Shown in pieces: positions 15,858 to 23,044 of a stretch of 64,000 nucleotides of DNA (position 1 is its first letter; every line of letters begins with the position of its first letter). Position numbers and translations under genes: made by a program. Under the pieces are notes generated by a model that had not been told where the DNA came from, searched no databases, and was given only the letters and a program-made list of their open reading frames with translations. Source of the DNA: JAYQKL01 sp049890195 (lineage in GTDB: Bacteria; Pseudomonadota; Alphaproteobacteria; RS24); the NCBI GenBank assembly GCA_049890195.1, contig JBMHBY010000003.1, positions 248,001 through 312,000 of the forward strand, read 5' to 3'.

Positions 15858-16973
15858 CTAGTCTTCTAATCGGCTGATGAAATCTTCGCTTTCCGGGAAA
15901 ACGCCCTCTTCAAGACTGCTTTCAAAGGCGTCCAGCAGCTTTTTTTGCTTGCGGGAGAGGTTTTGCGGAACCTCAACGGCAATCTGGACATACAGGTCGC
16001 CCTGACGGCGTGAGCGCAGAACCGGCATGCCCTTGCCGCGCAGGCGGAATTGTTGCCCGCTTTGCGCGCCCTCGGGGACCGTGATTTTGACCCGTTTGCC
16101 GTCCAACAGGGGGATTTCCACAGCCCCGCCTTTTGCGGCCATGGTCATCTTCACCGGTACGCGGCACAACAGATCCGCGCCCTCGCGCTGTAAAAAGGCG
16201 TGCGGGCGGATGCTGACAAAAACGTACAGATCGCCGCGGGGTCCACCTCTGCCGCCGGCATCCCCCTCGCCGCTCAAACGGATGCGGGTGCCCTCCTCAA
16301 CCCCAGCGGGCACGTCAAAGGACAGGTTGCGCTCACTGTAGCTTGTGCCTTTGCCGTTGCAGTCGCCGCAGGGCGTTTTGATGACCTGACCGCTGCCGCC
16401 ACATTGGTGGCACGGGCGCTCAACGGTGAAAAACCCCTGCTGGCTGCGGACTGTGCCGCTGCCTTGGCAGGCGCCGCAGGACTCAGGGGTTGTCCCCTTT
16501 TCCGCACCGCTGCCTTGGCAAGTGCCACAAGCCACATTGCTGCCGACCTGAATGGTCCTGTTGATGCCGGTGAAGGCCTCCTCCAAGGTGATGTCGAGGT
16601 CATAGCGCAAATCATTGCCGCGCTGCGGCCCGGCCTGGCGCCGCCCGCGACCGCCGCCGCCGCCGAAAAACTCTTCGAAAATGTCCCCCATAGAGCCGAA
16701 GCCCTCAAAACCGCCAAAGCCCCCGCCGCCGGCCCCGGGGCCGCCATTTTGAAACGCCGCATGACCATATTGGTCATAGGCGGCACGGCTTTGTTCATCC
16801 TTCAGGCATTCATAGGCTTCTGTGGCTTCCTTGAAGTTTTTTTCCGCGACATCATCATCGGGGTTGAGGTCCGGGTGGAACTTTTTGGCCTTGGCACGAT
16901 AGGCTTTTTTAATTTCATCAGCCGACGCGCTGCGGTCCACGCCAAGCACGTCGTAAAAATCACGCTTGTCCAT
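15858..16973 (-). CDS. dnaJ: Chaperone DnaJ
   Basis: Hsp40 co-chaperone that delivers substrates to DnaK and stimulates its ATPase. The J domain (1-70) has the HPD motif in KFHPDLNPDD. A Gly/Phe-rich stretch covers about 75-115. Four CxxCxGxG-type zinc-finger repeats follow (CGTCQGSG, CGACQGSG, CHQCGGSG, CGDCNGKG), then two beta-sandwich substrate domains. 371 residues. It is 65 bases downstream of dnaK with a GC-rich hairpin between. Confidence 0.98.
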   Translation of the reverse strand: MDKRDFYDVLGVDRSASADEIKKAYRAKAKKFHPDLNPDDDVAEKNFKEATEAYECLKDEQSRAAYDQYGHAAFQNGGPGAGGGGFGGFEGFGSMGDIFEEFFGGGGGRGRRQAGPQRGNDLRYDLDITLEEAFTGINRTIQVGSNVACGTCQGSGAEKGTTPESCGACQGSGTVRSQQGFFTVERPCHQCGGSGQVIKTPCGDCNGKGTSYSERNLSFDVPAGVEEGTRIRLSGEGDAGGRGGPRGDLYVFVSIRPHAFLQREGADLLCRVPVKMTMAAKGGAVEIPLLDGKRVKITVPEGAQSGQQFRLRGKGMPVLRSRRQGDLYVQIAVEVPQNLSRKQKKLLDAFESSLEEGVFPESEDFISRLED

Positions 16974-17001
16974 CGGCGTACTCCTCAGATGATCGGGTCA
17001 A

Positions 17002-17021
17002 GCCGGCCTGTTGCGGCCGGC
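17002..17021 (-). repeat. GC-rich hairpin between dnaK and dnaJ
   Basis: GCCGGCC and GGCCGGC form a perfect 7-base stem with a 6-base loop. There is no U-run after it on the minus strand, so it does not look like a full terminator. A partial-termination or RNA-stability element separating dnaK and dnaJ levels is a reasonable inference. Confidence 0.5.
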
Positions 17022-17038
17022 CCCATGGTTTAAATGGC

Positions 17039-18961
17039 TCAGGATGCTTTTTGCTCGCCGTCGCTCTCGTCGTCATTGACCTCTTCAAAGTCAGCGTCCA
17101 CGACGCTTTCATCCGATGCCTGGTCCGCTGCGGCATCCCCTTCAGCCTGCGCCTCTTGGGTGGCCTTGTAAACGGCCTCCCCGATTTTCATCGCGGCCTC
17201 CTGCAGGGCTTTGGATTTTTCCTCAATCTGGTCCGCGTCCTCACCCTCCAGAGCGTCCTGCAGGGCCGAGATGGCAAGTTCGGCGGCATCCTTGTCGGCG
17301 GCCTCAATATGCTCGTCATTCTCGGAAATGGTCTTTTCCGTGGCATGGATCAAGGCTTCCGCATTGTTGCGCAACTCAGCCGATTCCCGGCGTTTCTTGT
17401 CTTCCTCGGCATTGGCTTCGGCATCCTTGACCATTTGCTCAATATCCTCATCGGACAGACCGCCGGAGGCTTCGATCCGGATGTTCTGCTCCTTGCCGGT
17501 GGCTTTGTCCGTGGCCGAAACATTGACAATTCCATTGGCGTCAATGTCAAAGGCAACCTCAATCTGCGGCACACCACGCGGTGCGGCCGGCAGGCCCTCC
17601 AGATTGAACTGGCCGAGCGGCTTGTTGTCCCGCGCCATTTCACGCTCGCCCTGGAACACGGAAATGGTCACAGCCGACTGGTTGTCCTCGGCGGTTGAAA
17701 AGACCTGTGACTTTTTCGTCGGTATCGTCGTGTTGCGGTCGATCAGGCGGGTGAACACGCCGCCAAGCGTCTCAATGCCGAGTGACAGCGGGGTCACGTC
17801 CAGCAGCAACACATCGGTGACGTCGCCCTGCAGCACGCCGGCTTGAATGGCGGCGCCCATGGCCACCACCTCATCCGGGTTGACACTCATATTCGGCTCT
17901 TTGCCGAAGATCGATTGTACAAACTCACGGATTTTCGGCATCCGTGTCTGGCCGCCGACCAGCACAACCTCATCAATTTCTGACGGGGAAATGCCGGCAT
18001 CCTTGAGCGCGGCCTCACATGGTTTGCGGGTGCGCTGGACAAGCTCATCCACCAGCCCCTCAAAGGCGGCGCGGGTCAGCTTGGTGTTCAGGTGCTTTGG
18101 CCCGGATGCATCCGCCGTGATGAAGGGCAGGTTAATCTCGGTCTGGGTCGAAGAGGACAGTTCAATCTTCGCCTTTTCAGCCGCCTCCTTCAGGCGCTGC
18201 AGCGCCATTTTGTCGGCGCGCAGGTCAACGCCCTGCTCCTTTTGGAATTCCTCGGCCAGATGATTGACCAGAACAGCGTCAAAGTCCTCGCCGCCCAGAA
18301 AGGTGTCGCCGTTTGTGGCCTTGACCTCAAACACGCCGTCCCCAATCTCCAGAATCGAGACATCGAATGTGCCGCCGCCCAGATCATAAACGACAATCGT
18401 CTGCCCCTCTTTTTTGTCAAGGCCGTAGGCCAGAGACGCAGCTGTCGGCTCATTGATGATGCGCAGAACCTCAAGCCCGGCGATTTTGCCGGCATCCTTG
18501 GTCGCCTGACGCTGGGCGTCATTGAAATAGGCCGGAACGGTGATGACGGCCTGTTCGACTTTCTCGCCCAGATAGCTTTCAGCCGTTTCCTTCATTTTCT
18601 GCAGAATGAAGGCGGAGATCTGCGACGGGGAATATTGTTCGCCGTCGGCCTCAACCCAGGCGTCTCCATTGTCTGCCGCGATGATTTCATACGGTACAGC
18701 CTCTTTGTCCGCCTGCGTGGCCGGGTCCTTGAAAGTCCGGCCGATCAGCCGCTTGACGGCAAACAGAGTGTTTGTCGGATTGGTGACCGCCTGCCGTTTG
18801 GCCGGCTGGCCGACAAGGCGCTCCTTATCCTCTGCAAAGCCGACCATTGATGGTGTGGTGCGGGCGCCTTCGGCATTTTCAATAACACGTGGTGTGTCGC
18901 CGTCCATGACGGATACGCAGGAGTTTGTTGTTCCAAGATCAATACCAATTACCTTACCCAT
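17039..18961 (-). CDS. dnaK: Chaperone DnaK (Hsp70)
   Basis: ATP-driven chaperone. The N-terminal GIDLGTTNSCV, the VYDLGGGTFDVSIL phosphate motif and VLVGGQTRMPKI belong to the actin-like ATPase domain (about 1-385). DVTPLSLGIETLGG marks the linker and the start of the substrate-binding domain. The lid is helical and Glu/Lys-rich, with an acidic tail. 640 residues, full length. It is preceded by an RpoH-type promoter and heads a run with dnaJ, dapB and gpmA. Confidence 0.98.
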   Translation of the reverse strand: MGKVIGIDLGTTNSCVSVMDGDTPRVIENAEGARTTPSMVGFAEDKERLVGQPAKRQAVTNPTNTLFAVKRLIGRTFKDPATQADKEAVPYEIIAADNGDAWVEADGEQYSPSQISAFILQKMKETAESYLGEKVEQAVITVPAYFNDAQRQATKDAGKIAGLEVLRIINEPTAASLAYGLDKKEGQTIVVYDLGGGTFDVSILEIGDGVFEVKATNGDTFLGGEDFDAVLVNHLAEEFQKEQGVDLRADKMALQRLKEAAEKAKIELSSSTQTEINLPFITADASGPKHLNTKLTRAAFEGLVDELVQRTRKPCEAALKDAGISPSEIDEVVLVGGQTRMPKIREFVQSIFGKEPNMSVNPDEVVAMGAAIQAGVLQGDVTDVLLLDVTPLSLGIETLGGVFTRLIDRNTTIPTKKSQVFSTAEDNQSAVTISVFQGEREMARDNKPLGQFNLEGLPAAPRGVPQIEVAFDIDANGIVNVSATDKATGKEQNIRIEASGGLSDEDIEQMVKDAEANAEEDKKRRESAELRNNAEALIHATEKTISENDEHIEAADKDAAELAISALQDALEGEDADQIEEKSKALQEAAMKIGEAVYKATQEAQAEGDAAADQASDESVVDADFEEVNDDESDGEQKAS

Positions 18962-18999
18962 GGCTCATCTCTCTTCATTCATTCATCTATAAAGTTGAC

Positions 19000-19016
19000 G
19001 GCGGCACTGTGCCGCC
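19000..19016 (-). repeat. Inverted repeat in the dnaK leader
   Basis: Two perfect 8-base arms (GGCGGCAC / GTGCCGCC) around one central base. It lies about 6-13 bases downstream of the start site expected from the RpoH promoter at 19029-19059, so the dnaK mRNA would begin with this stem. It could stabilise the 5' end or bind a regulator. It is not a CIRCE element. Confidence 0.5.
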
Positions 19017-19028
19017 CGCTCTTGAGGG

Positions 19029-19059
19029 ATATATAAGTATCAGGCAGGGGGGCTACAAG
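19029..19059 (-). promoter_or_regulatory. RpoH (sigma-32) promoter of dnaK
   Basis: On the minus strand CTTG (19059-19056), 18 bases, then CTTATATATC (19037-19028). The alphaproteobacterial heat-shock consensus is CTTG-N17/18-CYTATNTnnG, so only the last position differs. The same layout appears before grpE and phoH. Confidence 0.75.
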
Positions 19060-19062
19060 GTG

Positions 19063-19100
19063 CGCCAAAGGTTTTTGGCGGTTTTTTTGCATTTTTTTTC
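19063..19100 (+). terminator. Terminator-like hairpin with double T-run ahead of alkB
   Basis: CGCCAAA and TTTGGCG form a 7-base stem with a 4-base loop (19063-19080), followed at once by G plus seven T and, two bases on, by eight T. On the plus strand this is a good intrinsic terminator shape, but the nearest gene to its left runs the other way. It may attenuate alkB or stop antisense transcripts. Confidence 0.5.
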
Positions 19101-19119
19101 GACGGGGAAAAACCACAAC

Positions 19120-19755
19120 ATGTTGGGTCCTGGAACAAATTATCATACGGAATATTGGGGTCGGGAGGCCCAGCAGCGACTATTGGCGGAACTGGCCCCG
19201 GTTTTTTTGGCGGCACCAATGTTCAAGCCGCGTATGCCGCGCACCAACCAACCCTGGTCCATCATGATGACAAATATGGGGGACTTGGGATGGGTGTCGG
19301 ACGTTGACGGCTATCGTTATCAGCCAAGCCATCCCGTTACGGGAGACCCGTGGCCGCAAATGCCGCAAATGCTCCTGGACGCCTGGGATGATCTGACGGG
19401 CTATCCGCATCCACCGCAATGTTGTCTGGTCAATCATTATCAGGGCGACAAGGCCAAAATGGGGTTGCATCAGGACCGCGATGAAGAGGATTTCGATGCG
19501 CCGGTGCTGTCCTTCTCACTCGGCGACAGCGCGGTGTTCCGCATGGGCGGGCCGCAGCGCAGGGGGGCGACAAAATCCATCAGGCTCCACTCCGGCGATG
19601 CATTTGTCATCGGTGGCGCGTCTCGGCTCAATTTTCACGGCGTTGACCGACTTCTGGTCGGCTCGTCATCGCTGTTGGCGGATTGCCTGCCGGCGCATTT
19701 TGCGCAAGGCGGGCGGTTGAACCTGACATTGCGTCGGGTGACCCGGCCGGCCTGA
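19120..19755 (+). CDS. alkB: AlkB, Fe(II)/2-oxoglutarate-dependent DNA repair dioxygenase
   Basis: Oxidatively demethylates 1-methyladenine and 3-methylcytosine. Iron ligands are H117 and D119 in HQDRDE and H173 in NFHGVDR; R199 and R205 in RLNLTLR bind 2-oxoglutarate. WSIMMTNMGDLGWVSD and KPWP-like DPWPQMP match the E. coli enzyme. 211 residues from the ATG at 19120. The open frame extends upstream into the dnaK leader, but that part is low-complexity and not coding-like. Confidence 0.95.
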   Translation: MLGPGTNYHTEYWGREAQQRLLAELAPVFLAAPMFKPRMPRTNQPWSIMMTNMGDLGWVSDVDGYRYQPSHPVTGDPWPQMPQMLLDAWDDLTGYPHPPQCCLVNHYQGDKAKMGLHQDRDEEDFDAPVLSFSLGDSAVFRMGGPQRRGATKSIRLHSGDAFVIGGASRLNFHGVDRLLVGSSSLLADCLPAHFAQGGRLNLTLRRVTRPA

Positions 19756-19765
19756 TGCCATTTGG

Positions 19766-20434
19766 TCAGCCCTTGGCGACCCCGACTTTGGCGGCCCGCA
19801 GCAGGCGTTCGCCGATCATGAAACCGATTTCAACAACCTCGATCACCGTGCCGTTTTCCTGACCGGTGCCGGGCGCTTCATACAGGGCCTCATGGAAATT
19901 GGCGTCAAATTTCTCCCCCAGCGGATTTACCGGCTTGACATTGTTGCGCTGCAGGGCGGCCATCAGGTCGCGTTCGGTGGCGGCAACGCCCTCCAGCAGA
20001 TTGGTGACATTTTCAGGCAGGCCGTCCCGGTCGGAGTCTTCAATGGCGTTGAGGGCGCGGGTCAGGTTGTCGCCGACGGCGACCATGTCGCGGGCGAAAC
20101 TTGCCATGCCGTATTTCAGGGCATCCTGGCGGTCCTTTTCGGCCCGGCGGCGGGTGTTTTGAAGCTCTGCGGCATAACGCAGCAATTCATCCTCTTTGCC
20201 GGCCATCGCCTCATTCAACTTGACAATGGTGTCCTGCAGCACCTCAACCTGCTGCTCCGGAGCCAACTCGTCAAGGTTGGGGGCTTGCTCTGCGGTCGTT
20301 TCAGAGCCGTCCTCGGGCGGCGTTACATCCTTGAGAATTTCGGCAACCTTGTCGGTTTTGGCGTCAATATTTTGACTGTCGTCAGGGCCGGTGTCCGGTT
20401 TCGGGTCGGTGGTGTCGTCTGTCATCAAATTCAT
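19766..20434 (-). CDS. grpE: Nucleotide exchange factor GrpE
   Basis: Dimeric exchange factor releasing ADP from DnaK. The N-terminal 60 residues are acidic and disordered, and a coiled-coil covers about 60-130 (LLRYAAELQNTRRRAEKDRQ). The C-terminal beta domain has GEKFDANFHEALYE and the closing IGERLLRAAKVGVAKG. 222 residues; a second ATG three codons in is possible. It is divergent from rph with an RpoH promoter between them. hrcA, which often precedes grpE, is absent here. Confidence 0.97.
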   Translation of the reverse strand: MNLMTDDTTDPKPDTGPDDSQNIDAKTDKVAEILKDVTPPEDGSETTAEQAPNLDELAPEQQVEVLQDTIVKLNEAMAGKEDELLRYAAELQNTRRRAEKDRQDALKYGMASFARDMVAVGDNLTRALNAIEDSDRDGLPENVTNLLEGVAATERDLMAALQRNNVKPVNPLGEKFDANFHEALYEAPGTGQENGTVIEVVEIGFMIGERLLRAAKVGVAKG

Positions 20435-20461
20435 TTTCCGCAGTCGGGTTTTAACTGTTCT

Positions 20462-20493
20462 CCTACATAAGACGTGGCGGGGTGAATATCAAG
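20462..20493 (-). promoter_or_regulatory. RpoH (sigma-32) promoter of grpE
   Basis: On the minus strand CTTG (20493-20490), 18 bases, then CTTATGTAGG (20471-20462). It fits CTTG-N17/18-CYTATNTnnG at every specified position and ends 28 bases before the grpE start. Confidence 0.8.
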
Positions 20494-20552
20494 GGCCTGA
20501 CGGCTTGCCCGAACCGCCAAGACCCGTTACACAGGGGGTAAAGGAGCAACCC

Positions 20553-21293
20553 ATGACACAAACCAACCGTCCGTCAGGCCGCGCACCCGGCCAATTGCGA
20601 AATGTAACCATGGAAACTGGCGTTTCCAAGCATGCTGAAGGGTCCTGCCTGATCAAATTCGGGGACACACATGTCCTGTGCACGGCCAGTGTCGAAACCC
20701 GTGTGCCGCCTTGGATGCGCGGGTCCGGCAAGGGGTGGGTGACGGCTGAATACGGCATGCTGCCAAGGGCCACCGGCGACCGCATGCGGCGCGAGGCGGC
20801 GGCCGGCAAGCAGTCCGGCCGGACGCAGGAAATCCAGCGCCTGATCGGACGATCCTTGCGCGCTGTGGTGGATCTTGAGGCTTTGGGTGAGAACCAGATC
20901 AGCCTTGACTGTGACGTGATTCAGGCGGATGGCGGCACCCGCACGGCCGCCATCACCGGGGCGTGGGTGGCGCTGGCCATGGCCGTTGACTGGATGCAGG
21001 CTGAAAAGCTGATTGCAAAGCCGGCCCTGCTGGATCAGGTCGCCGCCCTGTCCTGCGGCATTTATCAGGGGACACCGGTTGCCGATCTGGATTATGCGGA
21101 GGACAGCGTTGCCGACACGGACGGCAATTTTGTCATGACCGGAGCCGGCGGCTTGGTTGAAATTCAGGCGACCGCCGAGGGCGCCCCGTTCAGCAATGAC
21201 GAATTCGATGCGCTGCTCGGCCTGGCCCGCACCGGCATTGCCGAACTGGTTGCCCTGCAGAAACAGGCTCTTGACCATGTCCGAAGCGCGTAG
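20553..21293 (+). CDS. rph: Ribonuclease PH
   Basis: Phosphorolytic 3'-5' exoribonuclease that trims tRNA 3' ends. RPSGRAPGQLRNVTMETGV opens the protein, and SVETRVPPW, EYGMLPRATGDRMRRE and the RTQEIQRLIGRSLR segment form the active site. DCDVIQADGGTRTAAITGA is the C-terminal signature. 246 residues from the ATG at 20553, which has AAAGGAG seven bases upstream. It overlaps rdgB by 17 bases. Confidence 0.97.
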   Translation: MTQTNRPSGRAPGQLRNVTMETGVSKHAEGSCLIKFGDTHVLCTASVETRVPPWMRGSGKGWVTAEYGMLPRATGDRMRREAAAGKQSGRTQEIQRLIGRSLRAVVDLEALGENQISLDCDVIQADGGTRTAAITGAWVALAMAVDWMQAEKLIAKPALLDQVAALSCGIYQGTPVADLDYAEDSVADTDGNFVMTGAGGLVEIQATAEGAPFSNDEFDALLGLARTGIAELVALQKQALDHVRSA

Positions 21294-21903
21294 GCTTGAA
21301 GCGGACCGGCTGGTGATCGCCAGCCATAATGACGGCAAGGTCCGGGAAATCAATGATCTGGTTGCGCCGTTCGGCATGCAGGCGGTCAGCGCCGGCGCCC
21401 TTGGCCTGCCGGAGCCGGAGGAGACCGGGACTACGTTCATCGCCAATGCCGAATTGAAGGCGCTGGCCGCAGCGACCGCATCAGGGCTACCGGCGTTGGC
21501 GGATGACAGTGGGCTGGCGGTGGATGCGCTGGGTGGCAATCCCGGCATCTATTCCGCCCGCTGGGCCGTGACGCAAAGCGGGGAACGCGATTTTGGTTTC
21601 GCCATGCAGAAGGTCGAACAGGCCTTGTCCGCCATTCCTGACGCACCACGCACTGCGCGGTTTATTTGTGCGCTGACGCTGGCCTGGCCGGATGGCCACA
21701 TGGAGAGCTTTGAGGGCAAGGTGGAGGGCGCTCTGGTTTGGCCGCCACGCGGCGACAAGGGCTTCGGCTATGATCCGGTGTTTGTGCCCGAAGGCGGCGA
21801 CCAGACATTTGCGGAGATTGCGCCGGAGACCAAGCACGCCATGTCGCACAGGGCGGATGCCTTTGCCCAGCTGATGGATGCCTGTTTGGGCAAAAAAACC
21901 TGA
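21277..21903 (+). CDS. rdgB: RdgB/HAM1 family XTP/dITP diphosphatase
   Basis: Hydrolyses ITP, dITP and XTP to monophosphates, preventing deaminated purines entering DNA. LVIASHNDGKVREINDL holds the SHNxGK nucleotide motif. LADDSGLAVDALGG, PGIYSARWA, KGFGYDPVFVPEG and the terminal MSHRADA are all present. 208 residues from the ATG at 21277, inside the end of rph. The rph-rdgB-hemW order is frequent in alphaproteobacteria. Confidence 0.95.
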   Translation: MSEARRLEADRLVIASHNDGKVREINDLVAPFGMQAVSAGALGLPEPEETGTTFIANAELKALAAATASGLPALADDSGLAVDALGGNPGIYSARWAVTQSGERDFGFAMQKVEQALSAIPDAPRTARFICALTLAWPDGHMESFEGKVEGALVWPPRGDKGFGYDPVFVPEGGDQTFAEIAPETKHAMSHRADAFAQLMDACLGKKT

Positions 21904-23042
21904 TGTCACGGGGCGTTTATGTGCATTGGCCGTTTTGCGCCGCTATCTGCCCCTATTGCGACTTTAATGTGCATCTTGACCGCGGGGTGGACGGCGCGCT
22001 TTGGGCCGAAGCATTTGAGACAGAAATCCGCTCTCTCGCCACCCGTATCGCGCACCAGCCTGTCGATACCGTGTTCTTTGGCGGCGGCACACCGTCCCTG
22101 ATGCCGCCTTTTTTGGTTGAACGGATTATTGCCGCGCTCGATGGCGCTTTCGGTCTGGCGCCGGGGGCTGAAATCAGTCTGGAGGCCAACCCCGCGGGAC
22201 TCAATCAAGCGGCCATGCAGGCCCTCCGCTCTGCCGGCGTGACGCGCCTGTCCCTTGGCATCCAGTCCTTCGATGACGCACAGCTGAGCTTTTTGGGCCG
22301 CACCCACACCGGTGTTGAGGCCGTCGCCAGCTATGAGTTGGCGCGTCAGGTTTTCAATAATGTGTCGTTTGACCTGATCTATGCCCTGCCGGAGCAAACG
22401 CCGGAGATGTGGGCGCATCACCTTGATGAGGCCTTGGCCTTGGCGCCGGACCATGTTTCAGCCTATCAGCTGACAATTGAGCCGCGCACGCCATTTTTCA
22501 AGCGGCAGAAGCTCGGGCGGCTGACCCTGCCGGATGAGGACCGCCAGGCGGCGTTGTTTGAGGTGACGCATCAAGCCTGTGTCGGGGCCGGTTATGAGCA
22601 TTATGAAGTTTCGAATTTCGCCCAGCCTGGACGGCGTTGTCGGCATAATCTCAATATTTGGCGCGGGGCCGAATATATCGGTCTCGGGCCGGGGGCGCAT
22701 GGACGCGTGGCATTTCAGGACACGCCCTGCATCCGTCAGGCCAGCCTCAACCACAAAAAACCCGACAGCTGGTTGGCTGCGGTCAAGCAAGACGGCACCG
22801 GCCTCGATGTCCTGACACCGCTGACCCCGCAGGAATGCGGCGAGGAGGCGCTATTGTTCGGCCTGCGCCTGTCGGAAGGTCTGCCGTTGACACGTCTGGA
22901 GGGGACGGGGGTCAATCTTGACACCGGTAAAATAGGCCTGTTGCGCGCAGAAGGGCTGTGCGAGATGCAGGACAATGTTTTGCGGCTCACGGACCGCGGC
23001 CGCCTGGTGCTGGACAGCATGGTGTCCGCCCTTTTGTCCTGA
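21903..23042 (+). CDS. hemW: HemW, radical-SAM haem chaperone (HemN-like)
   Basis: Radical SAM protein formerly annotated as oxygen-independent coproporphyrinogen oxidase; characterised HemW proteins bind haem and deliver it to respiratory enzymes. The cluster ligands are C12, C16 and C19 (C-x3-C-x2-C). Family HemN proteins have one extra cysteine after this motif, but here CDF is followed by N. VFFGGGTPSLM, YEVSNFAQPG and the C-terminal HemN_C region are present. 379 residues. The start overlaps the rdgB stop (TGATG). Confidence 0.92.
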   Translation: MSRGVYVHWPFCAAICPYCDFNVHLDRGVDGALWAEAFETEIRSLATRIAHQPVDTVFFGGGTPSLMPPFLVERIIAALDGAFGLAPGAEISLEANPAGLNQAAMQALRSAGVTRLSLGIQSFDDAQLSFLGRTHTGVEAVASYELARQVFNNVSFDLIYALPEQTPEMWAHHLDEALALAPDHVSAYQLTIEPRTPFFKRQKLGRLTLPDEDRQAALFEVTHQACVGAGYEHYEVSNFAQPGRRCRHNLNIWRGAEYIGLGPGAHGRVAFQDTPCIRQASLNHKKPDSWLAAVKQDGTGLDVLTPLTPQECGEEALLFGLRLSEGLPLTRLEGTGVNLDTGKIGLLRAEGLCEMQDNVLRLTDRGRLVLDSMVSALLS

Positions 23043-23044
23043 GG

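Noticed and set aside
18962..19119. CIRCE/HrcA operator before dnaK
   Set aside because: No TTAGCACTC-N9-GAGTGCTAA-like sequence is present; the palindrome at 19000-19016 is unrelated in sequence.
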